From Halorussus gelatinilyticus (GTDB lineage: Archaea; Halobacteriota; Halobacteria; Halobacteriales; Haladaptataceae): a stretch of DNA of 64,000 nucleotides. Below, piece after piece: positions 51,548 to 61,903 of this stretch (position 1 is its first letter; each line of letters begins with the position of its first letter). The stretch covers positions 1-64,000 of the forward strand of contig NZ_CP096658.1 in assembly GCF_023238445.1 (NCBI RefSeq), in the 5' to 3' direction. The notes under the pieces were generated by a model. That model was not told the origin of the DNA, did no database searches, and saw nothing but the letters and a program-made list of their open reading frames with translations. A program made the translations under genes and the position numbers.

Positions 51548-52735
51548 TCAGGAGAGCGTCGTCGGCACTTTGATTTCGTTCTTGATGATGGCTCGCCGCG
51601 AGGCGTCGAGTTTCGCGGTCACGTCGTCGGGAATCGCCGACCCGAGGTCGGTTCCGTACACCGCCCGGACCCCGCCTTCGAGCAGGCCGAGCGTGTTGAC
51701 CGTCCCGACCCGGAATCGGAACTTCCGGTCCACGAGGCTGGCTATCGACCGGAACACCGCCTTATCGACGTGTTTGACCATGCTGGCGAGGATGACGTCG
51801 CTGTACTCGGGAACGCTGCGCGACTGGTCGTTGTCCACGCCGATGGCGAAGCGTCCGGCCTTCTGGGCCGCCCGGAACACCCCGATACCGCTGCCGCCGG
51901 CGGCGTGGTAGACGATGTCCGCGCCGTCGGCGTACATCTCGCTGGCGAGTCGCTCGCCGGCGTCGGGGTCGGCGAAGGACCCAGCGTACGCCGACGTGAC
52001 CTCAATGTCGTCGCCGGCGCGGGCCACGCCCGCCCGGTATCCGGCCTCGAACTTGCGGATGAGCGGCACGTCCACGCCGCCGACGAACCCGACCGTGCGG
52101 TCGCCGGTCGTCCGGCCGGCCCCGGCGGCGAACTCCCGCCGAGTGACGAGTCCGGCGAGGAGACCGACCTGGAACGACCCCTGATGCTCCGCGAACGTGT
52201 AGTTGGCCACGTTCGGGAGGAGCGCCCCGCTCTCGTCGGTGGCGACGCCGTCCACGAGGAGGAACTGCTGGTCGGGGAACTCCGTCGCGTTCGAGACGAT
52301 GCCGGCGGCCTGCGCGAAGCCGATACCGCAGACGAGGTCCTTCGGCGGGTCCGTCGCCGACGCGAACTCCCGCTGGAGCTTCGGAATCTGCTCCGACGAG
52401 GAGGGTTCGGCGTTCTCGAAGCTGATGCCGAACTCCTTGCGGGCCTTCTTCGCCCCCGCGTGGGCCATGTCGTTGAACGAGTTGTCGCCGAGACCGCCGA
52501 GCGCGTAGACCATCCCGATGCGGGCGTCCCCGTTCTCGGCGCGTTGGGTCGTCGTCCACCGCGTCGTCGTCTCGGCCGGCGCGCCGGTCGCCGCGTCGGA
52601 GGGAGTCGTCCGTTCGTCGGAGTTCCCGCCGGAACAGCCCGCGAGTCCGGCGGTGGCGAGCGCGCTCGCCATCCCGCCGAGGAGTCGCCGCCGCGAGACC
52701 GACCCGGTCGGCCGCGTCGCGTCGCCCTCGCTCAT
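51548..52735 (-). CDS. BMP-family substrate-binding lipoprotein
   Basis: 395 residues. RRRLLGG (about 15-21) is a Tat motif and LAGC (about 32-35) a lipobox, so the protein is lipid-anchored outside. The body is a periplasmic-binding fold of the BMP (basic membrane protein, PnrA-like) family: [36 protein letters not shown] and [16 protein letters not shown] proteins often bind nucleosides. No ABC permease is adjacent. Instead the gene follows a chemotaxis transducer with a 4-nt overlap, like the BasB/BasT and CosB/CosT pairs of Halobacterium. It is therefore probably a chemoreceptor binding protein. Confidence 0.9.
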   Translation of the reverse strand: MSEGDATRPTGSVSRRRLLGGMASALATAGLAGCSGGNSDERTTPSDAATGAPAETTTRWTTTQRAENGDARIGMVYALGGLGDNSFNDMAHAGAKKARKEFGISFENAEPSSSEQIPKLQREFASATDPPKDLVCGIGFAQAAGIVSNATEFPDQQFLLVDGVATDESGALLPNVANYTFAEHQGSFQVGLLAGLVTRREFAAGAGRTTGDRTVGFVGGVDVPLIRKFEAGYRAGVARAGDDIEVTSAYAGSFADPDAGERLASEMYADGADIVYHAAGGSGIGVFRAAQKAGRFAIGVDNDQSRSVPEYSDVILASMVKHVDKAVFRSIASLVDRKFRFRVGTVNTLGLLEGGVRAVYGTDLGSAIPDDVTAKLDASRRAIIKNEIKVPTTLS

Positions 52736-55104
52736 TTCGGCGTCACCTTCCGGCCGGCGTCGCTTTCGGGGGCGGTCCGCCCGCCGTCCTCGAAGTCGAA
52801 CTGTTCGAGCAGGTCGCTGAGTCGCTCGGCGCGGTCCGCGAGGTCTTTAACGCCGTTCGAAACCTCGGTCAGCGAGGCGGTCTGCTCCTCGGCGGCCGCC
52901 GAGACCGTCTCGGCCTGCGCGGTCGTCTCCTCGCTCACGCTGGAGACGTCCTCGACCGTCGTGACGACCTGCTGGACCGAGTCGGCCTGACTCTCGGTCG
53001 CTCGGCTTATCTCGTGGATGCTGTCGTTGGTCTCGGACACGTCCTCCACGAGTTGTTCGAGCGCTTCGAGCGCCGTCTCGACGGTCTCGGTGCCGTCCGA
53101 GACGCTGGTCCGGGTCTCGTGCATCTCCTCGACCGTCGTCTCGGTCTGGTCGCGGACCCGCTCGATGGAATCGCCGATTTCGTCGGTGGCCGACTGGGTC
53201 TGCTCGGCGAGGTTCTTGACCTCCTCGGCGACGACCGCGAAGCCCTGCCCGGCCTCCCCGGCGCGGGCCGCCTCGATGGAGGCGTTGAGCGCGAGGACGT
53301 GGGTCTGCTCGGCGATGTCGGTCACGAAGCCGACGACCTCTTCGATGTCGCCGACCTCCTCGCGGAGGCGCTCGACCGACTCGGCCGTCCGCTCGGTCCG
53401 TTCCTCGATGCTGTCGAGTTCCTCGATGGCGTCTTCGGCGGCGTGCTGGCCCTCCTGGCCCTCTTCGGCGGCCTGCTCGACGCGTTGGGCGACGGTCTCG
53501 GTCGAGGAAGCGACCTCCTCGACGGTCGCCGAGAGGTCGCTCATCTCCTCGCTGGCCCGCTGGAGGCTACGGTTCTGCTCGACCGCGCCGTCCGATATCT
53601 CTTGGACGGACTCGCTGACCTCCTCGCTCGCGCGCTCGACCTCCGCGAGGCTGTCGGTCGCCTGCTCGCTCTCGCCCGCGACTTCGCGGCTGAACGATCT
53701 GACTTCCAGCATCGCGTCGGTCAACTCGTCCATCATGCGGTTGTACGCCGAGGCGATGCGCGCCATCGCGTCGCTCTCGGCGTCGGCGTCCATCCGCCGC
53801 GAGAGGTCGCCGTCGGCGGCCTCCTGCATCACGTCGCTGTAACTGTCGGCCTTCCGTTCGAGGTGGCCGTTGAGCGTCTCGGCCCGCTCCTTGGCTTCTT
53901 GGGCCTCGCGGCGCTCCCGCTCGGCGACCTGCTGGGCCTCTTGGGCCTCCTCGCGGGCGGACTCGGCCGCCCGAATCTTCTCGGCGAGCGAATCGCGCAT
54001 GCTCGCGAACGCCTCGTAGAGTTGGCCGAGTTCGTCGATGCGACCGCTCCGGAGTTCGGTGTCGAGGTCGCCGCGCTCTATCTCCTCGGCCTTCGAGGTG
54101 AGTTCGTTCAGCGTCGCGGTCGTCCGGCGCTCGAAGACGACCGAGACCACGCCGAGCGCGAGGAGCGCCGCCAGAATCGTCGTCAGGAGACTGGTCCCGA
54201 CTCGGTCGCGCATCGCGAACGCGCTCGCCTTCGGGGCGTACGAGACGACGACCCAGTTCGCGCCCGCGACCGACTTGTGATTGGCGACGAAGTCGCTGGT
54301 GGTCACGAGACCGTCGTTCGCGCCCGACCCGACGATGGCGTCCCCGGCGAGTTTGCCGTCCAGTTGGGCGTCGCCGGTGTTGAACACCTCGTCGCCGTTG
54401 GCGTTGTACACCACCGTTTCGCCGTCCTTGACCGGCTGGTGGAGGCCGTTGACCTGCGCGGAGATGTTCACCGTCAGGACGACCGCGCGGTCGGGCTTGT
54501 CCGGGACGGGACTCACGAACGCGACCACGCGAGCGTCGCTCCCGGACGCGTCGTAGGGCCGACTCGAAACGAACACGTCGCGCGGTCGTTCGAGGGCCGC
54601 CGCACGGTCGTCGGTCGCCCACGGCACGCCGCTCTCCCGGAGGTCGGTGCCCGCGGCGTCTTCGTTCGAACTGACGACGACGTTCCACGACGTGCTGTTG
54701 ACGAAGTGAACCGCCTCAACGTCGTCGGGGAGCGACGGTTCTTGGGCTTCGAGGTAGTAGCTCACGCCGCGCCGGTTGTAGGTGCGAAACGCTTGGGCCT
54801 GCGAGAGCGTGCGGGTCAGCGTCCGCTTGCTCTGGACCCACTCGCCGAGGCTACCGGCTTGCAGTTCGGCCGTCGACGTGACGCGGTTCTTCACGTCCGA
54901 TTCCAGCGCGTCCTGCGTGGAGGCGTAGTTGTACGCGCCCACGCTGCTCGTGACGAGCATCACGACGAGGACGACGCCGAAGAACTTCGCCGCGAACGTC
55001 CGTCGGAGGACGTTCGGTATCGCTCCGGTCGGGAGACGGTCGTCGAACCGGGAGAACAGACCTTTCGACGACTCCCCCGTCGAGTCGGGTGGTTGTTTAG
55101 ACAT
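52732..55104 (-). CDS. Methyl-accepting chemotaxis transducer (Htr)
   Basis: 790 residues. An N-terminal transmembrane helix ([20 protein letters not shown], about 40-59) leads into a Cache-like extracellular sensor (about 60-295). A second helix (about 303-325) is followed by HAMP and a long MA coiled coil with the conserved tip [19 protein letters not shown]. It signals to CheA/CheW. The BMP lipoprotein gene follows, overlapping by 4 nt (ATGA), so the lipoprotein is likely the ligand sensor for this transducer. The ATG at 55104 gives MSKQPPDS; the frame upstream is not conserved. Confidence 0.93.
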   Translation of the reverse strand: MSKQPPDSTGESSKGLFSRFDDRLPTGAIPNVLRRTFAAKFFGVVLVVMLVTSSVGAYNYASTQDALESDVKNRVTSTAELQAGSLGEWVQSKRTLTRTLSQAQAFRTYNRRGVSYYLEAQEPSLPDDVEAVHFVNSTSWNVVVSSNEDAAGTDLRESGVPWATDDRAAALERPRDVFVSSRPYDASGSDARVVAFVSPVPDKPDRAVVLTVNISAQVNGLHQPVKDGETVVYNANGDEVFNTGDAQLDGKLAGDAIVGSGANDGLVTTSDFVANHKSVAGANWVVVSYAPKASAFAMRDRVGTSLLTTILAALLALGVVSVVFERRTTATLNELTSKAEEIERGDLDTELRSGRIDELGQLYEAFASMRDSLAEKIRAAESAREEAQEAQQVAERERREAQEAKERAETLNGHLERKADSYSDVMQEAADGDLSRRMDADAESDAMARIASAYNRMMDELTDAMLEVRSFSREVAGESEQATDSLAEVERASEEVSESVQEISDGAVEQNRSLQRASEEMSDLSATVEEVASSTETVAQRVEQAAEEGQEGQHAAEDAIEELDSIEERTERTAESVERLREEVGDIEEVVGFVTDIAEQTHVLALNASIEAARAGEAGQGFAVVAEEVKNLAEQTQSATDEIGDSIERVRDQTETTVEEMHETRTSVSDGTETVETALEALEQLVEDVSETNDSIHEISRATESQADSVQQVVTTVEDVSSVSEETTAQAETVSAAAEEQTASLTEVSNGVKDLADRAERLSDLLEQFDFEDGGRTAPESDAGRKVTPK

Positions 55105-55197
55105 ATTCGTTGGGGAACGCGACGTACCCTTAATAACTTCGACCAAAATCAGATTTGATATTTGTGCGTTAGGGATCTGACCTTCAGGGGATAAAAT

Positions 55198-55782
55198 TTA
55201 TCCGTCACGTGGCTCCGCGTCGGGCGCGAAGTTCCCGAGCAACCTATCGCCGAACACCAGCACCAGCGTCGCCCCCAGCACGTCGAACACGAGGTCCAAC
55301 AGCGTGTCCTGCGCGCTATAGGACACCAGAATCGGCTCGATACCGAGGCGACGCGACACCGCGTGGATGACGTACTCCAGTAGTTCCCAGAACAGTCCGG
55401 CCACCACGACGACGGCGAAGACGCGCGGCGCGGGGTCGCGCCCCCGGCGGTCCGCTGCGGCGTGGACGAACCCGGCCAGAATCGTGGTCGAGAGCGTGTG
55501 CGTCACGTGGTCCCACCACCACGTATCGTCGTAGGGGCCGAGCATCCCGACCGCGTGGGCCAGCATCGCTCCTCCGGCGTAGACGCGCTGCCACGCCCGG
55601 AACTCCACGTCGAAGAGGCGTTCGACCGCGTCGGGGAGGTAGGTCCCCGTGAACGCGAAGACCGCGTTGACGACGGCTCCGGGGTTCCGACGCCGGACTC
55701 CCTCGCCGAACACCGTGACGATGCCGCATCTGATGGCGCTCTCGACGACACTGCCGAGGGTCGTCCCTGAACTCCGACTCAT
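55198..55782 (-). CDS. Polytopic membrane protein
   Basis: 194 residues with about five hydrophobic helices. Polar residues sit in or near the membrane: WWWDHVTHTLSTTILAGFVHA and LFWELLEYVIHAVS, then SYSAQDTLLDLVFDVLGA. The D-H-H and E-E spacing resembles YjdF/DUF2238-type membrane proteins, which I offer only as a possibility. The ATG at 55782 is the first sensible start. It lies 93 nt downstream of the Htr start in the opposite direction of reading, on the same strand. Confidence 0.65.
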   Translation of the reverse strand: MSRSSGTTLGSVVESAIRCGIVTVFGEGVRRRNPGAVVNAVFAFTGTYLPDAVERLFDVEFRAWQRVYAGGAMLAHAVGMLGPYDDTWWWDHVTHTLSTTILAGFVHAAADRRGRDPAPRVFAVVVVAGLFWELLEYVIHAVSRRLGIEPILVSYSAQDTLLDLVFDVLGATLVLVFGDRLLGNFAPDAEPRDG

Positions 55783-56117
55783 GCGTGTTGGTGGAGTATA
55801 GGTCGCGGAACCCGGAAATACTGTTCGTCTCTCCGGAAGAGTGATTTCGAGATGGTACGTTCGGAGACTGCGAACCGGAAGTCGACATCGCGAATCGCAC
55901 GGCAGCACCGCGACAGCGACGCGAACCGCTCCGATGCCGACAAAAAGGAGTCCCCCGCACCGCCCCGCACCGCGACCGCGCCTCGTCCACCCCGACCGCC
56001 CGCGTTGTCTGCGAACCGCGTTCGCAGACTACTCGTCCCTCGCGCGTTCGACGGCGGACCCCTGCTGGCCCGCTGTCCCGGACAGCAGACGAGAAACGAG
56101 AGCGGCGCGCGAGAGTA
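55783..56117. other. 335-nt gene-free region with hairpin
   Basis: It holds a perfect 10-bp hairpin GTCTGCGAAC (56007-56016) / GTTCGCAGAC (56020-56029) and a GC-rich run of CCGCACCGC and GCGACCGCGCC units near 55965-55995 that resembles one near 32880-32915. I see no coding gene here. Confidence 0.6.
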
Positions 56118-58340
56118 CTACCGCTTCCCGACGGCGTGCCGGAGACAGACCACCGCCAACAGGGCGAGGACCGACGATAGCGGAGTGAATCCCGGAACCG
56201 ACCCGCCGGTCTCCGGGGCATCGTCCGCCGAGCGAGTTTCGTCCGCCATCGCTTGCTCGGTCTCCCGACCGCAGTTCGTGACGACCGTGTCGCCGTCTCG
56301 GACGGAGTTGTCACCGGAAGCCGTGAGGTCCAACTGGACGGGGTCCCCGCTGGTCGTCGTGACTGCGAAGGTGTACTCTCCGTCGCCGGATAGCTCGATA
56401 GTCCGCGACTCGTCGGCCCCCAGCGTCACCTCGTCGGTACCGCCGACCGAATACACGAGCGGAATCGACGTGGGGTTCGTCAGTACTGCTCGCGGTCCCC
56501 CGTCGTGACACGTGACCTCGACGCTTCCGGTCACGTTCTCCGGGGACACGTCCCCGATCACGAACCGAAGCACCTTCCGCTCGTCTCCGTCGATTCCGTA
56601 CGGTTCGATGTACAGCACTTCACCCGTCGGCCCGTTGGCGGCCATCTCGACCTGATACTTATCACGAGTTAGCTTCTCGTTGTACTGATTTTCCAGCGAC
56701 CGCCCCGGTATCTCCTTGCTCTCGCTCATCGGTTTGCCGAGATCCGTCCGGTAGAAGGTCGCCTGCCCGAGGTACGTCCCGTTCAGGTCTCTGACGTGGA
56801 CGGACTCGCTTCGGTTCACGCCGTCCACATCCACTTTCTGTCCGCCTGCTGAATACAGGAGTACCCCGTCCGTCTGGACGATCGGCGTCTTGATGTTTAA
56901 CTTCTGATTGGAGGGGGCGGCTTCGATCTCGAACCACTCGTGGCCGGTCGGACGAATGAAGACGCTCTCCTTGTGGAGATCGCGGGTACCCGTCTCTCCC
57001 CGAATTCCGACCTTCATGTAGAAGCTTCCCGGTGGCCCCATCGTCCCGGCGGTGTAAGTAAGGTAGCTCACCTCGTTGGGCATCTCCTTGGCCTTCTCGT
57101 AGGCCGCCGCGATTCGCTTCGGCGGGTCGAACGTCGCCACGGTCTCGCCGGTCGTCGTGTTGACGAACACGCGGGTCGGTGCCGGGTCCACCGTGAACGA
57201 GAGATACGCTCCACCGCCCATCGTCGCGACGTGGTTCCACTTCGACTTCCCCGCCGGTCCGGAATGGCGGGCGAGGACTTCGCCCGTCGAGTAGTTCCTG
57301 AGGACGTACTCGCCGTCGACGTACTGGAGCAATCGGGTACTGCTCTCGTACCTGACGTTGTCGCTGTGGTAGCTCCATCGTTCTTTGCCGGTGTCGGAAT
57401 CGACGACGAACGCTCGACTGTGGCTCGACCAGAACTCTACGTCGCCATGCATTCGCTCGGCGAAATAGTCGTTGTTCGGTGCCTCCCACGTCCACGCCGG
57501 TTCCCCGGTCGCCACGTCGCGGGCGTAGAACGTGGACTCGTTTCCGGCTCGCGTGAGCAGTAAATCACCGACTTGCTCGGTAGTGACGGAGTCGTCCGCG
57601 ACGAACTTCGTCCACCGCTCGTTCAAGTCCGTGTCCAAGGCCCCGTATCGAGACCCGTCACCGATTCCCCCGAAACAACCGCTCGCCCCCTCGGCTTGAC
57701 ATTCGGTATCGTCTAGCGTCTCGAACGTTATCGTCCCATCGGTGTAGCTTGCGCTCCTCAGTTCGTACTCGGTGTCGTACCGCGCCAGTTCCGTCGGTTT
57801 CGTCCCGACGCCGTATTTCCGGATACCCGCCCTACTGACGACGAACACCGCGGAGTCCGTGGCGAACATCTTCTCGAACTGGCCGTCGAGCGTGCCGAGG
57901 TCGAACTCCTTCCACGTCCCGCCTCGCTTCGCCACGGCCGAAATCGTCCGTCCGTACCGGACGACCAGCGTGTCGCCGACGGCCCGCCCGTCGAACCGCT
58001 TGGGACTCTTCTCGGTCCACTCGGCGTCCGCGACGACTTTACTCGCCGCGAGGTTCGTGGTGTTGTTCCCGACGAGGACGTGAACGGCGGGCGAGATAGT
58101 CGGACCCGAAGACGGGAAGCTCGCCCCACCGACGAACACGAAACCGTTCGATGAGTCGAGCCGGTTGGGTATCGACTCCGTCTCGTTCACCGTCACGTTC
58201 CACTCGGTCTGCGTCGGTTCTCGAACGTCGTCGACGGTCCCCGCCCGGACGCGATGGTCTGCTGGCTGACCCGCGCTGGTACCGACGGGAACAGCCATCG
58301 ACGACAGGAGGACGACCGCCAAGAAGACCGATTTTTTCAC
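56118..58340 (-). CDS. Secreted PQQ-like repeat protein with PGF-CTERM-like tail
   Basis: 740 residues. A Sec signal (VFLAVVLLSSMAVPVGTSA, about 5-23) is followed by beta-propeller-like repeats of the PQQ type (GEPAWTWEAP and GKERWSYHS near 288-350). The C-terminus has GGSVPGFTPLSSVLALLAVV and a basic end, matching a PGF-CTERM sorting tail: PGF, hydrophobic helix, basic residues. It is therefore predicted to be processed and lipid-anchored at the cell surface by an archaeosortase. Enzyme activity is not indicated. Both ends are complete and the start ATG at 58340 fits the signal. Confidence 0.8.
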   Translation of the reverse strand: MKKSVFLAVVLLSSMAVPVGTSAGQPADHRVRAGTVDDVREPTQTEWNVTVNETESIPNRLDSSNGFVFVGGASFPSSGPTISPAVHVLVGNNTTNLAASKVVADAEWTEKSPKRFDGRAVGDTLVVRYGRTISAVAKRGGTWKEFDLGTLDGQFEKMFATDSAVFVVSRAGIRKYGVGTKPTELARYDTEYELRSASYTDGTITFETLDDTECQAEGASGCFGGIGDGSRYGALDTDLNERWTKFVADDSVTTEQVGDLLLTRAGNESTFYARDVATGEPAWTWEAPNNDYFAERMHGDVEFWSSHSRAFVVDSDTGKERWSYHSDNVRYESSTRLLQYVDGEYVLRNYSTGEVLARHSGPAGKSKWNHVATMGGGAYLSFTVDPAPTRVFVNTTTGETVATFDPPKRIAAAYEKAKEMPNEVSYLTYTAGTMGPPGSFYMKVGIRGETGTRDLHKESVFIRPTGHEWFEIEAAPSNQKLNIKTPIVQTDGVLLYSAGGQKVDVDGVNRSESVHVRDLNGTYLGQATFYRTDLGKPMSESKEIPGRSLENQYNEKLTRDKYQVEMAANGPTGEVLYIEPYGIDGDERKVLRFVIGDVSPENVTGSVEVTCHDGGPRAVLTNPTSIPLVYSVGGTDEVTLGADESRTIELSGDGEYTFAVTTTSGDPVQLDLTASGDNSVRDGDTVVTNCGRETEQAMADETRSADDAPETGGSVPGFTPLSSVLALLAVVCLRHAVGKR

Positions 58341-58464
58341 GTCCCGCTGTTACTGTGTTCGTCATATATTACTTTCGGAGAAATGGTACTTCCGGATATC
58401 TCGAAATCGTCGGGTATTCAGAACCGCTCTACAAAATCTCGACAACGAAGCTCTTCGCTACTGC

Positions 58465-59667
58465 TCACCACGCGTACTCCTCGCGCGGGTCCACGTCGTC
58501 GCGCTCGGCGTCGTAGATGCGCTCGCCCTCCACGAACACCTGCCGGGCGTCCGAGTCCAGTTCGAACATTGGGCCGTCCCAGACCACGAGGTCGGCGTCG
58601 GTGCCTTCCTCCAGCGTGCCCACCCGGTCCTCGATGCTCAGAATCTCGGCGGGGTTGCGCGTCACCGTTCGCAGGGCGACGTCCTCGGGCAGACCCTCGC
58701 GCACCGCGAGACCGACGCAGACGTCCAGATGCTCCTGTGGGAGAATCGGCGCGTCGGTCTGGATGGCGACCTTGACGCCCGCCTCGTGGAGGATGCCCGG
58801 CGTCTCGAAGGTGATGTTGCGGAGTTCGTACTTGCTCGCCGACGAGATGGTCGGGCCGACGACGGCGGGTACGTCGCGCTCGACGAACTCGTCGGCGAGG
58901 ACGTGACCCTCCGTCGCGTGTTCGATGGAGAGTTTCTCGATGCCGAACTCGTCGGCGATGCGGAACACCGTGGCGATGTCGTCGGCGCGGTGGGCGTGGA
59001 CTCGCAGGGGCAACTCGCCCTCCACGACGCGGGCCAGATTCTCCATCCCGAGGTCGCGCTCGAACGGCTCGCCCTCCTCGCGCGACTTCTCGCGGCGGTC
59101 CACGTAGTCCTCGGCCTCCATCAGCGCCTGACGGAGCGTCGCCGCGACGCCCGGCCGCGTCGAGGGCTGGCGGTCCTTCTGGTCGCCGTGGAATCGCTTG
59201 GGGTTCTCGCCGAACGCCGCCTTCATGCCGTCCTCCCGAATCAACATCCGGTCGGCCACGTCGCCGTAGGTCTTCATCGAGCAGATGATACCTCCGACGA
59301 CGTTCGCGCTCCCCATCCGGGCCGAGACGGTCGTCACGCCGCCCTGGAACGCGTGTTGGAGTTCCTCGTCGCGCGGGTGAAACCCGTCGAGGGCGTTGAC
59401 GTGCGGCGTCACGGGGTCCGAGACCTCGTTGAAGTCGCCGTCCTCGGGTTCGCCCCACTCGGCCATCCCGGCGTGGCTGTGGGCGTCCACCAGTCCGGGC
59501 GTCACGTGCGCGCCGTCCGCGTCGAAGACCTCGGCGTCGTCCGGGACCTCGACCTCACCGTCCGGCCCGACCGCAGAAATCTCGCCGTCCTCGACTAGCA
59601 CCGTACCGCCGTCGATACTCCCGCGCTCCGCCACCGTGTGAACCGTACCATTGACGATTGCTCTCAC
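58465..59667 (-). CDS. Amidohydrolase-family metal-dependent hydrolase
   Basis: 400 residues. VDAHSHAGM (about 62-70) supplies the first two His ligands, then HAHRADD (about 225) and SIEHATEG (about 247), and the Asp candidate in IQTDAPILP (about 305). The N- and C-terminal beta parts form the composite sandwich (GTVHTVAERGSIDGGTVLVEDG and DADLVVWDG). It resembles imidazolonepropionase-like or deaminase amidohydrolases; the substrate is unknown. The ATG at 59667 begins MRAIVNGTVHT, the family start. It is divergent from the S9 peptidase. Confidence 0.9.
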   Translation of the reverse strand: MRAIVNGTVHTVAERGSIDGGTVLVEDGEISAVGPDGEVEVPDDAEVFDADGAHVTPGLVDAHSHAGMAEWGEPEDGDFNEVSDPVTPHVNALDGFHPRDEELQHAFQGGVTTVSARMGSANVVGGIICSMKTYGDVADRMLIREDGMKAAFGENPKRFHGDQKDRQPSTRPGVAATLRQALMEAEDYVDRREKSREEGEPFERDLGMENLARVVEGELPLRVHAHRADDIATVFRIADEFGIEKLSIEHATEGHVLADEFVERDVPAVVGPTISSASKYELRNITFETPGILHEAGVKVAIQTDAPILPQEHLDVCVGLAVREGLPEDVALRTVTRNPAEILSIEDRVGTLEEGTDADLVVWDGPMFELDSDARQVFVEGERIYDAERDDVDPREEYAW

Positions 59668-59770
59668 ACCACGACGATTCGAAAGCGCGGGTTTCAGTAT
59701 TTCGGTTCGAAGTATCCCTCCCGCTCGCCGCTACCCCGATGCATAAACCCTCGTCACTTGATACCACGCT

Positions 59771-61633
59771 ATGTACCGACGCGACCTGCGCGAGACCCGA
59801 CACGACGACCTGCTGGCCGACGCCGCCACCGCCGAGATGGCCGAGCAGGTCGTCCCGGAACCCGACGGCGACCGCCTCGCCTACGCCGTCAGCCGCGAGC
59901 ATCGCACCGACCTCTACCTGCGAGACGGCGAGGAGACCCGCAAACTGACGAGTCGGGGCCTCCTCGCCCAACGCTACACCCACCTCGACCCGCGGTGGTT
60001 CGACTGGCACCCCGAGGGCGAGTCCGTCGCCTACGCCGGCGAGGACGACGACGGCCTCTCCGTCTGGACCGTCGACGTCGAGACCGGCGCGAAGACTCGC
60101 ATCACGGCCCACGGAGCCATCGACTCGAACCCGCGGTTCTCGCCCGACGGCGACGAAATCGCGTTCGTGACCGACTACCGCTCGCCGAGCGCGCTCGCGG
60201 TCGCCTCGGCGGACGGCCGCCGCGTCGAGGTCCTGCGCGACGACGAGTACCTCTATCAGGACCCCCGGTGGGCCGGCGACGCGCTCTACGCGGTCCGGAC
60301 GCGCCACAGGGACCTCTCGGACCGCGCGAGTCAGGTCGTCCGCGTGGACCGCGACGGCACCGTCGAACCCGTCTTCGGCGGCGACTCGGTGAACGCCTAC
60401 GCGCCTCGGCCGCGCCCCGGAAGCGAGGGCGACGAACTCGCGTTCGTCCACGACGCCAGCGGCTACGACGCCCTCTATCTCACCGGTCCGGACCGCGCGG
60501 AACCCGAGCGACTGCTCGCCGAGTCGGGCACCGACTTCGGCGCGCCGGCGTGGGACGCCGACGGCGACCGCCTCGCACTCACGGCGACTCGGCGGGGCGA
60601 GGTCCACGTCCGGACGCTCGCTGTCGAGTCCGGCGAGACCGCGACCCTGACCGACGAACCGGGCGACCGCTACTTCCCGGAGTGGCACGACGGCGACGTG
60701 CTTGGCGTCGAAGCGACCCCGACCAGACCTCCGGAGGTCCGCAACCTCACGACCGACGAGCGAATCGCGGGCCGACCCCCGGCGGGTCTCGAAGACAGGT
60801 TCGTCCGCCCCGAGAGCATCACCTACGACTCGACGGACGGCGTCGAGATTCACGCGATGGTCTACCTCCCGGAGGGCCACGACGCCGCCGACCCCGACTC
60901 GATTCCCCTGCTCGTCCACCCCCACGGCGGGCCGACCGCCTTCGACGGCTACGAATTCAACCACCGCGCGCAGTACTTCGCCGCACAGGGGTTCGCCGTC
61001 ATCGAGCCGAACTACCGCGGGTCGTCGGGCTTCGGGCGGGAGTTCCGGAACCGCAACGACTTCGCGTGGGGCGAGGGCGACCTGGACGACGTGGTGAACG
61101 CGGCCGACGCGCTGGCCGACGCCTACCCCGCGGTCGACGGCAACCGCGCGGGCATCTACGGCGGTTCGGGCGGCGGCCTGATGACCGTCAACGCCTTGGG
61201 CCGGACCGACCGCTTCGACGCCGGCGCGGCCTTCTACGGCGTCTACGACTACGAGACGTTCGCGGACGACACCGACGACGTGGGCTGGCGACTCATGAAA
61301 CGCGAGTTGGGCTATCCCGCGACCGACATCGACAACTACCGCGAGGCGAGTCCCGTCCGGAGCGTGCCGGACATCGACGCGCCGCTGTTGGTCCTCCACG
61401 GCGAACAGGACGTTCGCGTCCCGCTCAGCCAGTCCGAGCAGTTAGTCGAGGAACTGGAGAAGCACGGCAAGACCTACGAACTCCAGACCTACGACGACGA
61501 ACCCCACGGGTTCCTGAAGCGGGAGAACGTCCTCGACGCCTACTCGCGGGTCGCCGACCTGTTCGCCAAGTACCTCGAAATCGACCCCGACGACGGGAGC
61601 AGTCGGCCCCACAGCCCCGACGACGGCGAGTAG
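59771..61633 (+). CDS. S9-family peptidase (acylaminoacyl-peptidase-like)
   Basis: 620 residues. An N-terminal beta-propeller with repeated W-S-P-D-like units (HLDPRWFDWHPEG, NPRFSPDGDEIAF) is followed by an alpha/beta-hydrolase domain from about 365. Candidate triad: Ser in IYGGSGGGLMT (about 466), Asp in HGEQDVRVP (about 550) and His in DDEPHGFLK (about 581). GG(P)T in HPHGGPTAF supplies the oxyanion hole. Cytosolic peptide hydrolysis is likely. The ATG at 59771 fits and lies 103 nt from the divergent amidohydrolase. Confidence 0.92.
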   Translation: MYRRDLRETRHDDLLADAATAEMAEQVVPEPDGDRLAYAVSREHRTDLYLRDGEETRKLTSRGLLAQRYTHLDPRWFDWHPEGESVAYAGEDDDGLSVWTVDVETGAKTRITAHGAIDSNPRFSPDGDEIAFVTDYRSPSALAVASADGRRVEVLRDDEYLYQDPRWAGDALYAVRTRHRDLSDRASQVVRVDRDGTVEPVFGGDSVNAYAPRPRPGSEGDELAFVHDASGYDALYLTGPDRAEPERLLAESGTDFGAPAWDADGDRLALTATRRGEVHVRTLAVESGETATLTDEPGDRYFPEWHDGDVLGVEATPTRPPEVRNLTTDERIAGRPPAGLEDRFVRPESITYDSTDGVEIHAMVYLPEGHDAADPDSIPLLVHPHGGPTAFDGYEFNHRAQYFAAQGFAVIEPNYRGSSGFGREFRNRNDFAWGEGDLDDVVNAADALADAYPAVDGNRAGIYGGSGGGLMTVNALGRTDRFDAGAAFYGVYDYETFADDTDDVGWRLMKRELGYPATDIDNYREASPVRSVPDIDAPLLVLHGEQDVRVPLSQSEQLVEELEKHGKTYELQTYDDEPHGFLKRENVLDAYSRVADLFAKYLEIDPDDGSSRPHSPDDGE

Positions 61634-61760
61634 AGAACCGGACGAGTACGGGAGCGCACCCGACGACACCTTCTTCCGGAGTACGCCCGACGACCTGATT
61701 CGCTACCGAAACGACTGTTTCGAGGACACATCAGCGTTCGAGGCGTTACTTTCGTTCCGT

Positions 61761-61779
61761 CTCACAGCGTCGCTGTGAG
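61761..61779 (+). terminator. 9-bp palindromic hairpin in the gap
   Basis: CTCACAGCG and CGCTGTGAG flank one T. It is 128 nt after the S9 peptidase stop. The loop is too small as written, so a slightly shorter stem would form. It may be a 3'-end element or a protein-binding site. Confidence 0.35.
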
Positions 61780-61871
61780 GAGGTTTCCGGCAGTTGAGCG
61801 CCGAGACCTCCTGTCCTTCTGACGTCACATCGGGAAAACTGCGCGGTCTCGTCACAGAATCGGAACGTCAA

Positions 61872-61896
61872 GGGTTTAATACCCAGCGGGAAACCC
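61872..61896. promoter_or_regulatory. Promoter with inverted repeat over TATA box
   Basis: GGGTTT (61872-61877) and AAACCC (61891-61896) surround a TTTAATAC box (61875-61882) about 25 nt before the ATG at 61904. This supports a leaderless transcript and possible control by a dimeric regulator. Confidence 0.5.
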
Positions 61897-61903
61897 TAAC
61901 CGT

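Noticed and set aside
53014-55158. 714-codon + strand frame across the chemotaxis transducer
   Set aside because: Antisense of a transducer with complete domains; no family features.
59555-61399. 614-codon open frame on the - strand across the S9 peptidase
   Set aside because: It is antisense to a clear peptidase; the product is Val/Gly/Arg-rich with no family features, a usual effect of high GC third positions.
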